A DNA stretch of 32,429 nucleotides, taken from NCBI GenBank assembly GCA_021795965.1, contig JAJYOU010000022.1, forward strand, positions 1 through 32,429. Direction: 5' to 3'. The position numbers were made by a program, and so were the translations under genes. Of the stretch, positions 16,294 to 24,450 are shown piece by piece. A model generated the notes under the pieces. The model worked only from the letters and a program-made list of their open reading frames with translations. It had not been told where the DNA came from and searched no databases. The DNA is from Chloroflexota bacterium. GTDB taxonomy: Bacteria > Chloroflexota > Anaerolineae > Anaerolineales > Villigracilaceae. How positions within the stretch are numbered: the first letter of the stretch is position 1; each line of letters starts with the position of its first letter.

Positions 16294-17793
16294 TTATGAA
16301 CTTGCGCCAAAAATCTTTTTGTATAAATCAGCGCCATAACTGGTTTGCAGTGGTTCGCCCGGGATCAATTTAAAAGTTCTTTCGCCATCGGGCAGTCTTT
16401 CAGCCCGCAGGAAAACAGCGTTTTCCAGGTCCTGGTCAAAAAAGTCATGCGCAAATTCGAATTGATGCGTCACGAAGAAAACCTTGATTTGTTTTTCCAG
16501 CAGGGCGCTCACCACCTGCCTGGCGATCTCTGAGCCTTCCCGCTCGTTGGTGGCAGCGAAAGACTCGTTAAACAACACCATGCAGTTGGACGAGATATTC
16601 CCGACGATACTGCTCATCCTGCCCAGTTCCTCGTCGAGTTTGCCGCTTTTCATGGAAGCATCTTCCTCGCGTTTGTAATGGGTGAAAAGCCCGCGGCAAA
16701 GATTCGCGGAGAATGTTTCTGCCGCCACGAACATGCCGCACTGCAGCATCAATTGCGCCTGACCGATGCTGCGCAAGAAGGTGGATTTGCCGCCCTGGTT
16801 GGCGCCGGTGATCATCACCAGGTCTTTGCCGTCCGCCTCGAGGTCGTTTCCAACCACGCGCTGATTCATGATGAGCGCCAGGCTGATGTCGTACAGCCCG
16901 CTAAAGGTCTGGCTGCGTTCCGAATCAACCGCCGGCTGGGGAAACGTGAGCGGTTCTCCCAGCCTGGCAAGCTGCCCGGAGAGATTCAAACATCCAATGT
17001 AAAACGCCAGTTCGAGGCGCAGAGTTTTGAGAAAACTGTCAATATGGTCGGCAGATTGGGCGACAACATTGGCAACCTGGTTAATACCGCGATCCTTCAA
17101 TTCTTCGAGCGCCCTGGCGCCGTGATCGTCGCGCGGGTGGATGCTGAAGGAATAGACCCGCGATTTTCTCGGGAGAAACCGCTGGATCCAGTTCAGATCA
17201 CCCCGCCTGGGTTTGCGCAGGGTGTAATTCGTCCCTTCATTTCCCCGCCCCACTTCCCCGCTCAGCAGCACTCCCTCCCGAAATTTCAGCTCCCGCAAGG
17301 TTGTTTCGACCTCGGAAAAATACTCATCGTCGAGTTCTCGCTGAACCATGCCAAAGAAACGCTGAAATCCCTCGGATTCAAATTCCCCGCCGTGTTCATC
17401 AGCCAGCTGCTTCAAATGCCTGAGCAATCCGACGAACATCTCGAGCATCTGCACGCCGCCGCTTAATATCGCCGAGGGATAGCGGCTGAAGATACCCATC
17501 CAGTGTTTTTGCTTGTTTTTAATGGATTGAATCGTGATCTGGTAAATCTCCCTCACGACCGCCGGATTTTTCAGGCAATCCGCGAGAATTTCCTGGCGGT
17601 AGCGGATCGGCGCCGGGTCATCCAGGCTCGACAAAACTGCCTGCCGGGCAACTCCCTCTAAAAATTCGTCTTCCTGCGCCATTTCTTCGAAGAGGATGTT
17701 CAATTCCAGGTCTTGAATCAAATCCGCGGCATTGGGCGGGAGTGGTTGTTTCAGCTCGAAATCCTGCCCGGGATACATCAAAAATACTCTCAT
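16294..17793 (-). CDS. MutS-like ATPase B (second of a tandem pair), fluoride operon
   Basis: A 499-residue protein with the MutS core/lever region and C-terminal MutS ATPase domain but without the N-terminal mismatch-binding domain and without a Smr nuclease domain. The Walker A is TGANQGGKST (329-338, compare GPNMGGKST in MutS). The Walker B region reads MVLFNESFAATN, with Asn409-Glu410 where MutS has Asp-Glu. ATP-domain partner motifs EELGRMSSIV and FFVTHQFEF follow. The start codon overlaps the stop of the upstream homologue by four bases (ATGA, 17790-17793), so the two are translationally coupled and probably make a heterodimer. It is not a classical mismatch repair MutS (about 850 residues). 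Function is unknown; regulation by the fluoride riboswitch is inferred from the operon. Confidence 0.85.
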   Translation of the reverse strand: MRVFLMYPGQDFELKQPLPPNAADLIQDLELNILFEEMAQEDEFLEGVARQAVLSSLDDPAPIRYRQEILADCLKNPAVVREIYQITIQSIKNKQKHWMGIFSRYPSAILSGGVQMLEMFVGLLRHLKQLADEHGGEFESEGFQRFFGMVQRELDDEYFSEVETTLRELKFREGVLLSGEVGRGNEGTNYTLRKPRRGDLNWIQRFLPRKSRVYSFSIHPRDDHGARALEELKDRGINQVANVVAQSADHIDSFLKTLRLELAFYIGCLNLSGQLARLGEPLTFPQPAVDSERSQTFSGLYDISLALIMNQRVVGNDLEADGKDLVMITGANQGGKSTFLRSIGQAQLMLQCGMFVAAETFSANLCRGLFTHYKREEDASMKSGKLDEELGRMSSIVGNISSNCMVLFNESFAATNEREGSEIARQVVSALLEKQIKVFFVTHQFEFAHDFFDQDLENAVFLRAERLPDGERTFKLIPGEPLQTSYGADLYKKIFGASS

Positions 17794-19316
17794 GACCGGA
17801 TGCGCTCCTTGATCTGCTCATAATTGAGAGCATGCTTTTCAGCGAGCGAATGGGCATATGCCAGCCCATCAGCGGGTTTGCGAATGATTTTGAAAGTGCG
17901 TTCAGCCGGGTTTTCAGGCACGACGGTGCTGACCATGCTGACGGTTTTTTCATTGATGGAAGCCATTTCATCCATAAAAGTGACCCAGACACAGCGCAAA
18001 TCCAGTTCCAGCACCCGCGCCATGATCTGCCTGCTCAGAAAAACAGCGTCTTTGAGGGCGGTGGATGAAAATATTTCATTCAGGATCAGGATGCTCTCAG
18101 GAGTTGCCTGTTCAGTGATCGCATGGATTCGCAGCAGGTCATCCTGTAATTTGCCTGCCAGGTTGTGAATTTCTTCCTCGCGCTCAAAATGCGTGAAAAT
18201 CTGGTCGAAAAGATGCAGTCGCGCCTGCCTGCCCGGCACGAGGCAGCCCAGGCTGGCAAGATAATGCAGCTGACCAAATGTGCGCGCAAAGGTGGTTTTT
18301 CCGCCCTGGTTGGGACCGGTCACAACCAGGACGCGCTCGGGATCGTGCAGGACGAAATCATTGCAAATGACTGGCGTCTGTGTAAACAGCAGCGTGCCAG
18401 CCAGGGCGATATCGAACCCCTCTGAAACAAAGACCTCGCGGTTTTCATCAATTTGAGGGCTGCAAAAAGTCAGACCTTTGTCTTTGAAATGATCGATGTA
18501 ATCCAGGAATGCGATATAAAACTGGATTTCCCGCTCAAAAACGCGCAGGGTCTCAGCCACAAACTGGGCATGCCGCTCGCAAAAACGGTCGAGCGCGGCA
18601 AAGGGTTCGGGATGGAGCAGGGCGACGAATTCCAAAATCTGCGCACCGACATGGTTCATGCCCGGCGTATCTTTGATGACGCTCCGATAATCTTCGACCG
18701 CGCCCTGCTTAAATTTTTCAAAGGTTTTCTCAACCTCCAGGCTGTAGTCTGATTCTTCTTCATACTTGCGCACTTTGACCGTGTTGTCCTTGATGATCAG
18801 GCTGTATTTCACGCCTGCCAGCGCGGTTTTGACTTTGTGCGTCTCCGCCGATAGAATCTTGAAATCCTCCGTTTGAACGTAGCTGGTTAAGTACTCGCGC
18901 AGCCCCAAAAACCCGCTCGATTTAACCGGCGCAGCGAGCATATTTTTCGTCAGCTCACTGACAGCCTCACAGTAGACGATTGCAGCTTCCAGGAACCAGC
19001 CCTTTTTATGATGGTTGTAATCCAATTTCTCCGCCATCGCGAGGTAGCGGCGCAGCAAAACCATTTTTTCGGCAAAGGTTTTCATGTTCGCCAGCAGCAC
19101 CCCGTCACCCAGATCCTGCAGTACATCCTGGCGGTAGCGCACAGTTCCGGCATCCTGCAGCGGGCTGTAAAAAAACGGCTTCAAATTGTATTCCTGTTTT
19201 TTCGCCGTGATGGCGTTGACCACCTGGTCAAGATTCAGGTCGCTAAAATAAGCGGGTTGCTCTGCGGTTTCTTTCTGAAGGTCATCCCAGTTAAAAAGAA
19301 TACTGTGGAAAATCAT
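17790..19316 (-). CDS. MutS-like ATPase A (first of a tandem pair), behind a fluoride riboswitch
   Basis: A 508-residue homologue of the next gene. Both share an early YRQ[DE][IV]L motif (about residue 61-66), a helical middle part and a MutS-type ATPase. Here the Walker A is TGPNQGGKTT (333-342), the Walker B region is ILILNEIFSSTA (Asn413-Glu414), and CVWVTFMDE stands where the switch His of MutS is expected, so the His is absent. No mismatch-recognition or nuclease domain is present. The ATG at 19316 is preferred; a TTG one codon upstream is possible, as AGGA lies six bases before it and nine before the ATG. The gene starts about 30 bases after the terminator of a fluoride riboswitch, which makes it the first protein controlled by fluoride in this operon. 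Confidence 0.85.
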   Translation of the reverse strand: MIFHSILFNWDDLQKETAEQPAYFSDLNLDQVVNAITAKKQEYNLKPFFYSPLQDAGTVRYRQDVLQDLGDGVLLANMKTFAEKMVLLRRYLAMAEKLDYNHHKKGWFLEAAIVYCEAVSELTKNMLAAPVKSSGFLGLREYLTSYVQTEDFKILSAETHKVKTALAGVKYSLIIKDNTVKVRKYEEESDYSLEVEKTFEKFKQGAVEDYRSVIKDTPGMNHVGAQILEFVALLHPEPFAALDRFCERHAQFVAETLRVFEREIQFYIAFLDYIDHFKDKGLTFCSPQIDENREVFVSEGFDIALAGTLLFTQTPVICNDFVLHDPERVLVVTGPNQGGKTTFARTFGQLHYLASLGCLVPGRQARLHLFDQIFTHFEREEEIHNLAGKLQDDLLRIHAITEQATPESILILNEIFSSTALKDAVFLSRQIMARVLELDLRCVWVTFMDEMASINEKTVSMVSTVVPENPAERTFKIIRKPADGLAYAHSLAEKHALNYEQIKERIRS

Positions 19317-19347
19317 CAATCCAAATCCTGTTCTTTTGCTCTTAAGG

Positions 19348-19390
19348 AAAACAAAAAGCCTCTACTGAAAGATTCTTTTCAGTAGAGGCT
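19348..19390 (-). terminator. Riboswitch-controlled intrinsic terminator
   Basis: A perfect 14-bp stem (19357-19370 with 19377-19390) with a 6-base loop is followed on the minus strand by TTTTTGTTTT. This is a textbook intrinsic terminator. Its 5' arm begins AGCCTC, the same bases that form the 3' strand of the riboswitch pseudoknot, so the two structures exclude each other. Fluoride binding should prevent termination and let the mutS-like/crcB operon be transcribed. Confidence 0.93.
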
Positions 19391-19430
19391 ATCAGTCCGA
19401 AGGACGGTTGCGGCGAGCCTCATCGCCAAG
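19381..19430 (-). ncRNA. Fluoride riboswitch (crcB motif RNA)
   Basis: On the minus strand the RNA has the core GGCGAUGAGGCUCGCC (from 19427), a CAA linker, a short hairpin GUCC-UUC-GGAC, then CUGAUAGCCUCUACU. This matches the known fluoride aptamer (Thermotoga petrophila form) almost base for base: the GGCG/CGCC helix, the GAUG loop start, the CUGAU segment and the UCUACUG tail. The pseudoknot is GAGGCU (19421-19416) with AGCCUC (19390-19385), six perfect pairs. The terminator overlaps this pseudoknot strand, so it should be a fluoride-ON switch. It controls the two MutS-like genes and, further on, crcB and the DUF190/CBS gene. Confidence 0.95.
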
Positions 19431-19438
19431 TGAGCTTG

Positions 19439-19447
19439 ATTCTACCA
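19439..19447 (-). promoter_or_regulatory. Extended -10 promoter of the fluoride operon
   Basis: On the minus strand TGG-TAGAAT forms an extended -10 element (TGn plus 5 of 6 matches to TATAAT). The predicted start near 19432 lies just before the first base of the riboswitch aptamer, as expected for a riboswitch leader. No good -35 is seen at 16-18 bases, which extended -10 promoters tolerate. Confidence 0.55.
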
Positions 19448-19575
19448 CGAATCAATTCGGCGCGGCAGAGGCGCATATCCGCTCAAATGACCAGCTTCAC
19501 TGCACGAACAGCGCCCTGGCTCAAAGCAGGTGTTGCTTCATTAAAATGGCGCCGGCAAACACATCCGGGCGGGGC

Positions 19576-20349
19576 TCAGGGTAAATATTCAGGATGGACT
19601 TTGAACTTCATGATCATCGTCCGAAAATCATCACCAAAAATCGGGATCAGGTCCAGACCTCTCACCCGCGCGATGTAGCTCGAAGGCTCCTGGATGGGGA
19701 CCACGCTCAGCAGGGAAAACCAACTGTCGGGGACCTGGTTGCACTCATGCAGAACGACCTCCTTGCCGCGATAAAGCTCGTTCTTGAAATCCCATTCTGT
19801 TTTATAAGGATCGGCGCAGAGCTTGAGATAGGCGTCGTAATCCTGGTCCATGAGCTGGATGTAGCCCACCGGCGAGCTTTTTGCAACCGAGATCGAAACC
19901 CCTTCAGCTTGGAACTTCAGGAATTTTTCGATGTCGGTCGAAGCGATGAAGGTCGTGCCGATCTCCCTGCCGTGATCATCCAACCAGTCTTCGCTGCGGG
20001 TATCCGTCCAGAGCAGCGGGATGTTGGCTTCGATCGCGCCGCTGGCATCGCTGACGAAATGGGTATTCTTTTCCGGGTAGGGCGTGGCGGGCGCAGCCGG
20101 GCTGGCTTCGGGTGCGCTCGTCTCGCTTGTGGGCAGGCTCGGCGCCGGCAGGGCGGTCCAGGTTGGACTGGGGGTCGGGTTGGAGGTCGGACTGGGCAGG
20201 CTGGCTGGCGCCGCGGTCACCTCGGCGGGAATCTGCCCGCTGAAGTTCGCGGGGGGTGGCACCTCGCCAAAGATAAAACGCGTCACCGCGCAGGGCAGGA
20301 ATAATAGCAAAATCAGCGCCACCGCGGGCAGGGTCTGGAGGATTTTCAT
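19576..20349 (-). CDS. Secreted or membrane-tethered protein, unknown function
   Basis: A 257-residue protein with a hydrophobic N-terminus (about 7-20, LPAVALILLLFLPC) that is a signal peptide or membrane anchor. Cys20 lies in a poor lipobox context. A Pro/Thr/Ser/Ala-rich linker follows (about 45-90), then a globular domain (from about 95, NTHFVSDASGAIEANIPLLW) of a type I do not recognise. The layout suggests an extracytoplasmic domain carried on a flexible stalk. It stops about 130 bases before the fluoride operon promoter on the same strand, so it is probably a separate transcript. Confidence 0.7.
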   Translation of the reverse strand: MKILQTLPAVALILLLFLPCAVTRFIFGEVPPPANFSGQIPAEVTAAPASLPSPTSNPTPSPTWTALPAPSLPTSETSAPEASPAAPATPYPEKNTHFVSDASGAIEANIPLLWTDTRSEDWLDDHGREIGTTFIASTDIEKFLKFQAEGVSISVAKSSPVGYIQLMDQDYDAYLKLCADPYKTEWDFKNELYRGKEVVLHECNQVPDSWFSLLSVVPIQEPSSYIARVRGLDLIPIFGDDFRTMIMKFKVHPEYLP

Positions 20350-20453
20350 TTTCGTCCGCCTTTCAATGCACGCATCCGAATGGAATTTTCAGACGTATTT
20401 AATGACTCATGTTGATGATAGCACAGCTGAATCTTTAAATAAATAACATTCAC

Positions 20454-20471
20454 CCCCGTCGAATCTATAAG
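20454..20471. repeat. 18-base copy of an rnpB-tail repeat
   Basis: TCTATAAGCCGCAACGCC here is identical to 28591-28608. The first 13 bases are also the 3'-terminal part of the rnpB gene (29045-29057). It marks the far end of the AT-rich stretch and, together with 28591, brackets the sensor operon. Confidence 0.6.
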
Positions 20472-20800
20472 CCGCAACGCCTAAAAACAACTCGCTTATT
20501 TAGGTCCTTTCCTAAAGAATACCATCTTCTCCTTGATCTAGGGTGAAAAGAGTCGTTAATAACTCCCAGCTGGTTCCTTTCCAACGGAATAGCCCGGCTC
20601 TAATTTCTCCGAAGCTTGTACCTGAAAATAGATAACCGTTTAGGAATTTGGCACTCACTCACCGAGATAAAAATAGGTTATTTCGAAAGTTCTCTGGGTT
20701 CTGAATCATTCAATGAATTGACACTTAAAGATTACCTCGTAATCAATTTTTACTCTACTATTGAGCTCCACTCATTAGCGAAAAAATTAAGGGTTGTTAT

Positions 20801-20847
20801 AAGAATCCTCTGGCTACCGAATGCTCAAAACCATACAGAGGATTCTT
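20801..20847. repeat. 12-bp inverted repeat in the AT-rich region
   Basis: Perfect arms AAGAATCCTCTG (20801-20812) and CAGAGGATTCTT (20836-20847) flank 23 bases. On the plus strand TTGAATAAAT follows. It may be a terminator or a remnant of a mobile element; no gene that it would serve is seen. Confidence 0.45.
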
Positions 20848-20977
20848 TGAATAAATATACAGTGAAAATAATAATTTGCCCTGAGAGAAAAAGTAAATTA
20901 ATTTAAATTGAACAATTGGCTGCCTTCCACCTTTTTAACCTTATTACAGACGTGCTGATCATTTTAGAAAAGCTGGT

Positions 20978-23965
20978 TTACTTTTCCATCTTCAAGAAAG
21001 CTTCAACCACTCGGGGATCGAAATGTTTGCCGGATTGGTCCTGTATGTATTGAAGCGCTTTGTGTTGATCCCAGGCTTTGCGATAGGCTCGATCAGAGAT
21101 CAAAGCATCCCATACATCTATCACTGCAAATAAGCGCGCAGCCAGCGGGATTTGATCGCCCTTTAACCCACGCGGGTAACCGGTTCCGTCCCATTTCTCG
21201 TGATGGCAATAGGGAATGTCCAAAGCAGGCTTCAGGTAATTGATCGGTGAGATCATCTGGAAAGCAAAATCCGGATGTTTGCGCATGATGAGCCATTCTT
21301 CATCGGTAAGAGGACCGGGTTTATTGAGGATGCTATCAGGCACCCCTATCTTGCCGATATCGTGCAGGAGAGCTCCATTCTTGATCTGATTCAGGTCCGA
21401 CTCCTTAATATTCAATGCACGAGCCAGGCGCAAGGTTAATTCAGTGACGCGCTGACTATGGTTTTCTGTTTCCATATCACGCAAATCCATTGCTTTCGAC
21501 CAGCCAACAATTGTTTCGTCATAAGCAATGGAAAGTTCCATATTTGCTCTATACAAGCCATCGAATAGTTCAGCGTTATTAATGATAATGGCAGCCTGCC
21601 CGGCCAGCGTTTCCAGATAATCGATCCAAACCTTTTCTGGCTCAATGTAGGAACGGTTGAAGAGTTCCATCACTCCCACCACTTTGCCTTTGGCAATCAG
21701 CGGTTCTCCGAAATAGGAGATAAAACCCTCATTTGCACGAACGCCCTCATTTGAAAATGGATGTACGTTTGTTGAGATAGGGCTGATCCGGATCGGGCTT
21801 CGGTCCAGTGCGATCCTGCCAGCGGAAGCCTCTCCTAACCTCAATTGCATCTGGTTAATGCCACGGTTGCGAAAACCACGGTTGCTTACACAGGTAAGGA
21901 TATAATTGGTCGAATTTAATAGCCAGATGGCAACCGCATCCACTCTCATTTGCGAGACTACCTCTTCCAGCAAGATTTCAAACGTAACCCGGATATCGAC
22001 ACTCCCGGAAATGGCTTTATCAATTTTATGCAAAGCATTCAAGCGTTGGATCTGGAGCTCAAATTTTTCTTCTGCCAATTTACGCCGGGTAATATCGCGA
22101 GCCACCCAAAGCGTGTTGTCTGCCGTCATACGAGAGATGGTGGTAGAGAACCAGACCTGGCGACCCTCGATGGTCAATTCATACTCTACATTACTCGTCT
22201 GCCCGGTTTCCAATACCTGCTGAACAATTTTCAAGAAATGCTCTGCCTGTTGTGAGGGAAAAACATCCATCAATTTTTTCCCCAGTAATTCTTCTGGCGG
22301 CTGAGACAGTAAGGATAGATTGGTGGGGGCGATCTTGCGATATACCCCCTGTTTGTCAATTACCATAACAATATCCTGCATGGAGGCAAACAGTGCGCGC
22401 AGTTCCGCCTCAGATGCAGCCAGTGATTCTTCTACAAACTTGCGGTCGGATATATCGCGGTTAATCGCGATATATCCAATGGGCATTTCATTCAGGTCCT
22501 TGATAAATGAGAGCGTTGTCAACACCGGGAAACGCTCTCCAGACTTACGATTCTGGGTCAATTCCCCTTTCCAGAATCCATCCTCAGAGATCTTTTTTAA
22601 TATCTCCTCGAACGAATCATCCACATACTCGTTCTGGATGAAATTGCTCATCGGGTGTCCGAGCACTTCTTCAGCCTTCCAGCCGTATTGGGTTTGTGCA
22701 GCAGCATTCCAATGCTGAATATTGTATTGCATGTCCATCGCAATGATGGCGTCCGGTACATTGGCAAGCAAGTTGGCTTGATAACGGATCTGTTCTTCAG
22801 CCTGTTTGCGCTCGGTGATATCCTGTGCGATCACCAGGGCAGCCTTGCGTCCGCCAAATTCCAATTCGTGGGAAACAATGTCCACATTGATCACTGAGCC
22901 ATCTTTTAGCACATGTCTCCAATCCTCCGAATGTTGCAAGGACGGACGTTTTTTCTTAACGTTCTCAGCAAGACGGGCATTATCTTCCTGCGGACGGATA
23001 TCGGCGATGCTCATCCCAAAAAATTCAGGACGAGAGTAACCATATTTTTCAATGGCAGCATGGTTGACTTCCAGGAACTTGAGGGTTTGTAAATCATATA
23101 CCCACATGGGTTGGGGGTTGTTGAAAAACAAGTAACGAAATTTTTTCTCGCTGTCGCGCAGGGCAGCCTGTTCACGCCTCACCTGGTACATGTGAAAGGC
23201 ATTTTCAAGCACGACAGGTAACTTATGAAGATAACCAGGATTCTTGACCAGGTAATCGGCTGCACCCAGTTTGATGGCCTGCACAGCCACTTCTTCGGAA
23301 CCCTGACCTGTGATCAGCACGATGGGCACACCTAATCCGCATATCTGGATGGTGTCCTTGAGCAGATCCAGCATGTTCAGGCCAGGCAGGCTGTAATCCA
23401 GCAGGATGACATCGAATTTCTCTTCAATCTTCAGGTCCGAAAGACGTTGAGTGATCTCGAGTGGGGTATTGACCACCTCCAGCCGGATGAAGGGGGCATA
23501 TTGAGCCAGATGACGGCGGGTCAGGTCAATGTCAGAGGTGTGATGTTCACCATATAGTACACGCAGAGGTCGGGCGTGCAGGTTCAGTTCAGCGCGGTGG
23601 CGTTGAAGAGCATTTTCGAGCGTAAGAGGTAGTTGCGCCAGGTATTCCTTATGCTTGACAATATAATCATCCGCGCCTGCCATGAGGGCAGCCACGGCGC
23701 TTTCCTCATCACCCTTGCCGCTGATGACAACCACTGCATAGGGCAAGCCAAGTCCGCGGATGTGCGCCACCAGGGAGAGACCGTCGCCATCCGGCAATCT
23801 CAGGTCCGTCAGGATGAGGTCGTAGTCGCTGGCTTGTTCCAGGCGGGTAACTGCTTTCTGGTATGTAACGACAATTTCAACTGCAACTTCCGGTGCGGAT
23901 TTGGCCAGGGCACGACGGGTTAGATCAGCATCTTTTGGATCGTCTTCTACGTATAAGATTTTCAT
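20978..23965 (-). CDS. Receiver-receiver-PAS-PAS-PAS-GAF-HD-GYP protein (c-di-GMP phosphodiesterase)
   Basis: A 995-residue cytosolic signalling protein. Two receiver domains open it: Asp54 in LILTDLRLPD, and a second near residue 200 in VILLDYSLPG. Three PAS domains follow (about 270-395, 400-520 and 525-645, each ending in a DI[TS][ED]RK or DITRRK motif), then a GAF domain (about 660-800). The C-terminal HD-GYP domain is complete, with HDIGK at 868-872, His921-His922 and GYP at 929-931. HD-GYP enzymes cleave cyclic di-GMP, so the output is probably second-messenger breakdown controlled by phosphorylation and small ligands. It starts 53 bases after the single-receiver gene and is the last gene of the sensor operon. 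Confidence 0.93.
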   Translation of the reverse strand: MKILYVEDDPKDADLTRRALAKSAPEVAVEIVVTYQKAVTRLEQASDYDLILTDLRLPDGDGLSLVAHIRGLGLPYAVVVISGKGDEESAVAALMAGADDYIVKHKEYLAQLPLTLENALQRHRAELNLHARPLRVLYGEHHTSDIDLTRRHLAQYAPFIRLEVVNTPLEITQRLSDLKIEEKFDVILLDYSLPGLNMLDLLKDTIQICGLGVPIVLITGQGSEEVAVQAIKLGAADYLVKNPGYLHKLPVVLENAFHMYQVRREQAALRDSEKKFRYLFFNNPQPMWVYDLQTLKFLEVNHAAIEKYGYSRPEFFGMSIADIRPQEDNARLAENVKKKRPSLQHSEDWRHVLKDGSVINVDIVSHELEFGGRKAALVIAQDITERKQAEEQIRYQANLLANVPDAIIAMDMQYNIQHWNAAAQTQYGWKAEEVLGHPMSNFIQNEYVDDSFEEILKKISEDGFWKGELTQNRKSGERFPVLTTLSFIKDLNEMPIGYIAINRDISDRKFVEESLAASEAELRALFASMQDIVMVIDKQGVYRKIAPTNLSLLSQPPEELLGKKLMDVFPSQQAEHFLKIVQQVLETGQTSNVEYELTIEGRQVWFSTTISRMTADNTLWVARDITRRKLAEEKFELQIQRLNALHKIDKAISGSVDIRVTFEILLEEVVSQMRVDAVAIWLLNSTNYILTCVSNRGFRNRGINQMQLRLGEASAGRIALDRSPIRISPISTNVHPFSNEGVRANEGFISYFGEPLIAKGKVVGVMELFNRSYIEPEKVWIDYLETLAGQAAIIINNAELFDGLYRANMELSIAYDETIVGWSKAMDLRDMETENHSQRVTELTLRLARALNIKESDLNQIKNGALLHDIGKIGVPDSILNKPGPLTDEEWLIMRKHPDFAFQMISPINYLKPALDIPYCHHEKWDGTGYPRGLKGDQIPLAARLFAVIDVWDALISDRAYRKAWDQHKALQYIQDQSGKHFDPRVVEAFLKMEK

Positions 23966-24018
23966 GATTTTCCTTTTGGCTGTGGAAACGGGGAGGAAGG
24001 TTTGTTTCCTGGTTCAAA

Positions 24019-24450
24019 TCAGCGCGGCGGAGTATTCAGCAAGATCCAATACATCTCGATCTGTGAGACCACTTCCAAAAATTTTTCGAAATTCACCGGC
24101 TTGACAATGTAGGAATTGGCGCCCAACTGGTAGGCGGTTTTTACTTCTGCATCTTCTTGGGAGGAAGTCAGCACGATGATGGGGATCACGGCAAACTGGG
24201 GGTGAGATTTGATCTGGCGCAGCACATCCAGCCCGTGGATCTTGGGTAGTTTAAGGTCAAGCAGAATAATGGCGGGCAGGGGTTCCCCGGCCAGCCAGCG
24301 TGGTAAAAATGCCAGGGCTTCCTCACCATTCCGGGCTACCTGGATGGGGTTGGCAACCTTGCTTTTCTTGAAGGCACGCAAGGTCAGATCGACATCCATG
24401 GGATTATCTTCGACCAGCAGGATGGGGCGAGTGGTGTCATTCGTGTTCAT
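24019..24450 (-). CDS. Single-domain response regulator (Rcp1-like)
   Basis: A 143-residue protein made only of a receiver domain, of the type paired with phytochrome and multi-PAS kinases. The acidic pocket is LVEDNPMDVDL, the phosphorylation site is Asp65 in IILLDLKLPK, and the switch residues are in VLTSS and YIVKP. It probably relays phosphate from the upstream kinase to the double-receiver HD-GYP protein. The ATG at 24450 is preceded by GGAGG seven bases away and overlaps the kinase stop codon by four bases (ATGA), so the two are translationally coupled. The frame is open further upstream, but that part lies inside the kinase gene. Confidence 0.92.
   Translation of the reverse strand: MNTNDTTRPILLVEDNPMDVDLTLRAFKKSKVANPIQVARNGEEALAFLPRWLAGEPLPAIILLDLKLPKIHGLDVLRQIKSHPQFAVIPIIVLTSSQEDAEVKTAYQLGANSYIVKPVNFEKFLEVVSQIEMYWILLNTPPR

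Larger units (their letters stand above)
20350..20977. other. AT-rich gene-less region
   Basis: About 630 bases, clearly richer in A+T than the surroundings, without a convincing gene. A possible frame at 20616-20906 on the plus strand starts only with TTG and resembles nothing. The region holds an 18-base match to a copy of the rnpB 3' end (20454-20471) and a 12-bp inverted repeat (20801-20812 with 20836-20847, 23-base loop). The base composition suggests DNA of other origin or decayed sequence. Confidence 0.5.

Noticed and set aside
20616-20906. A 96-codon plus-strand frame in the AT-rich region
   Set aside because: It starts only with TTG, lacks a ribosome binding site, contains a perfect inverted repeat and resembles no family. 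A decayed gene cannot be excluded.
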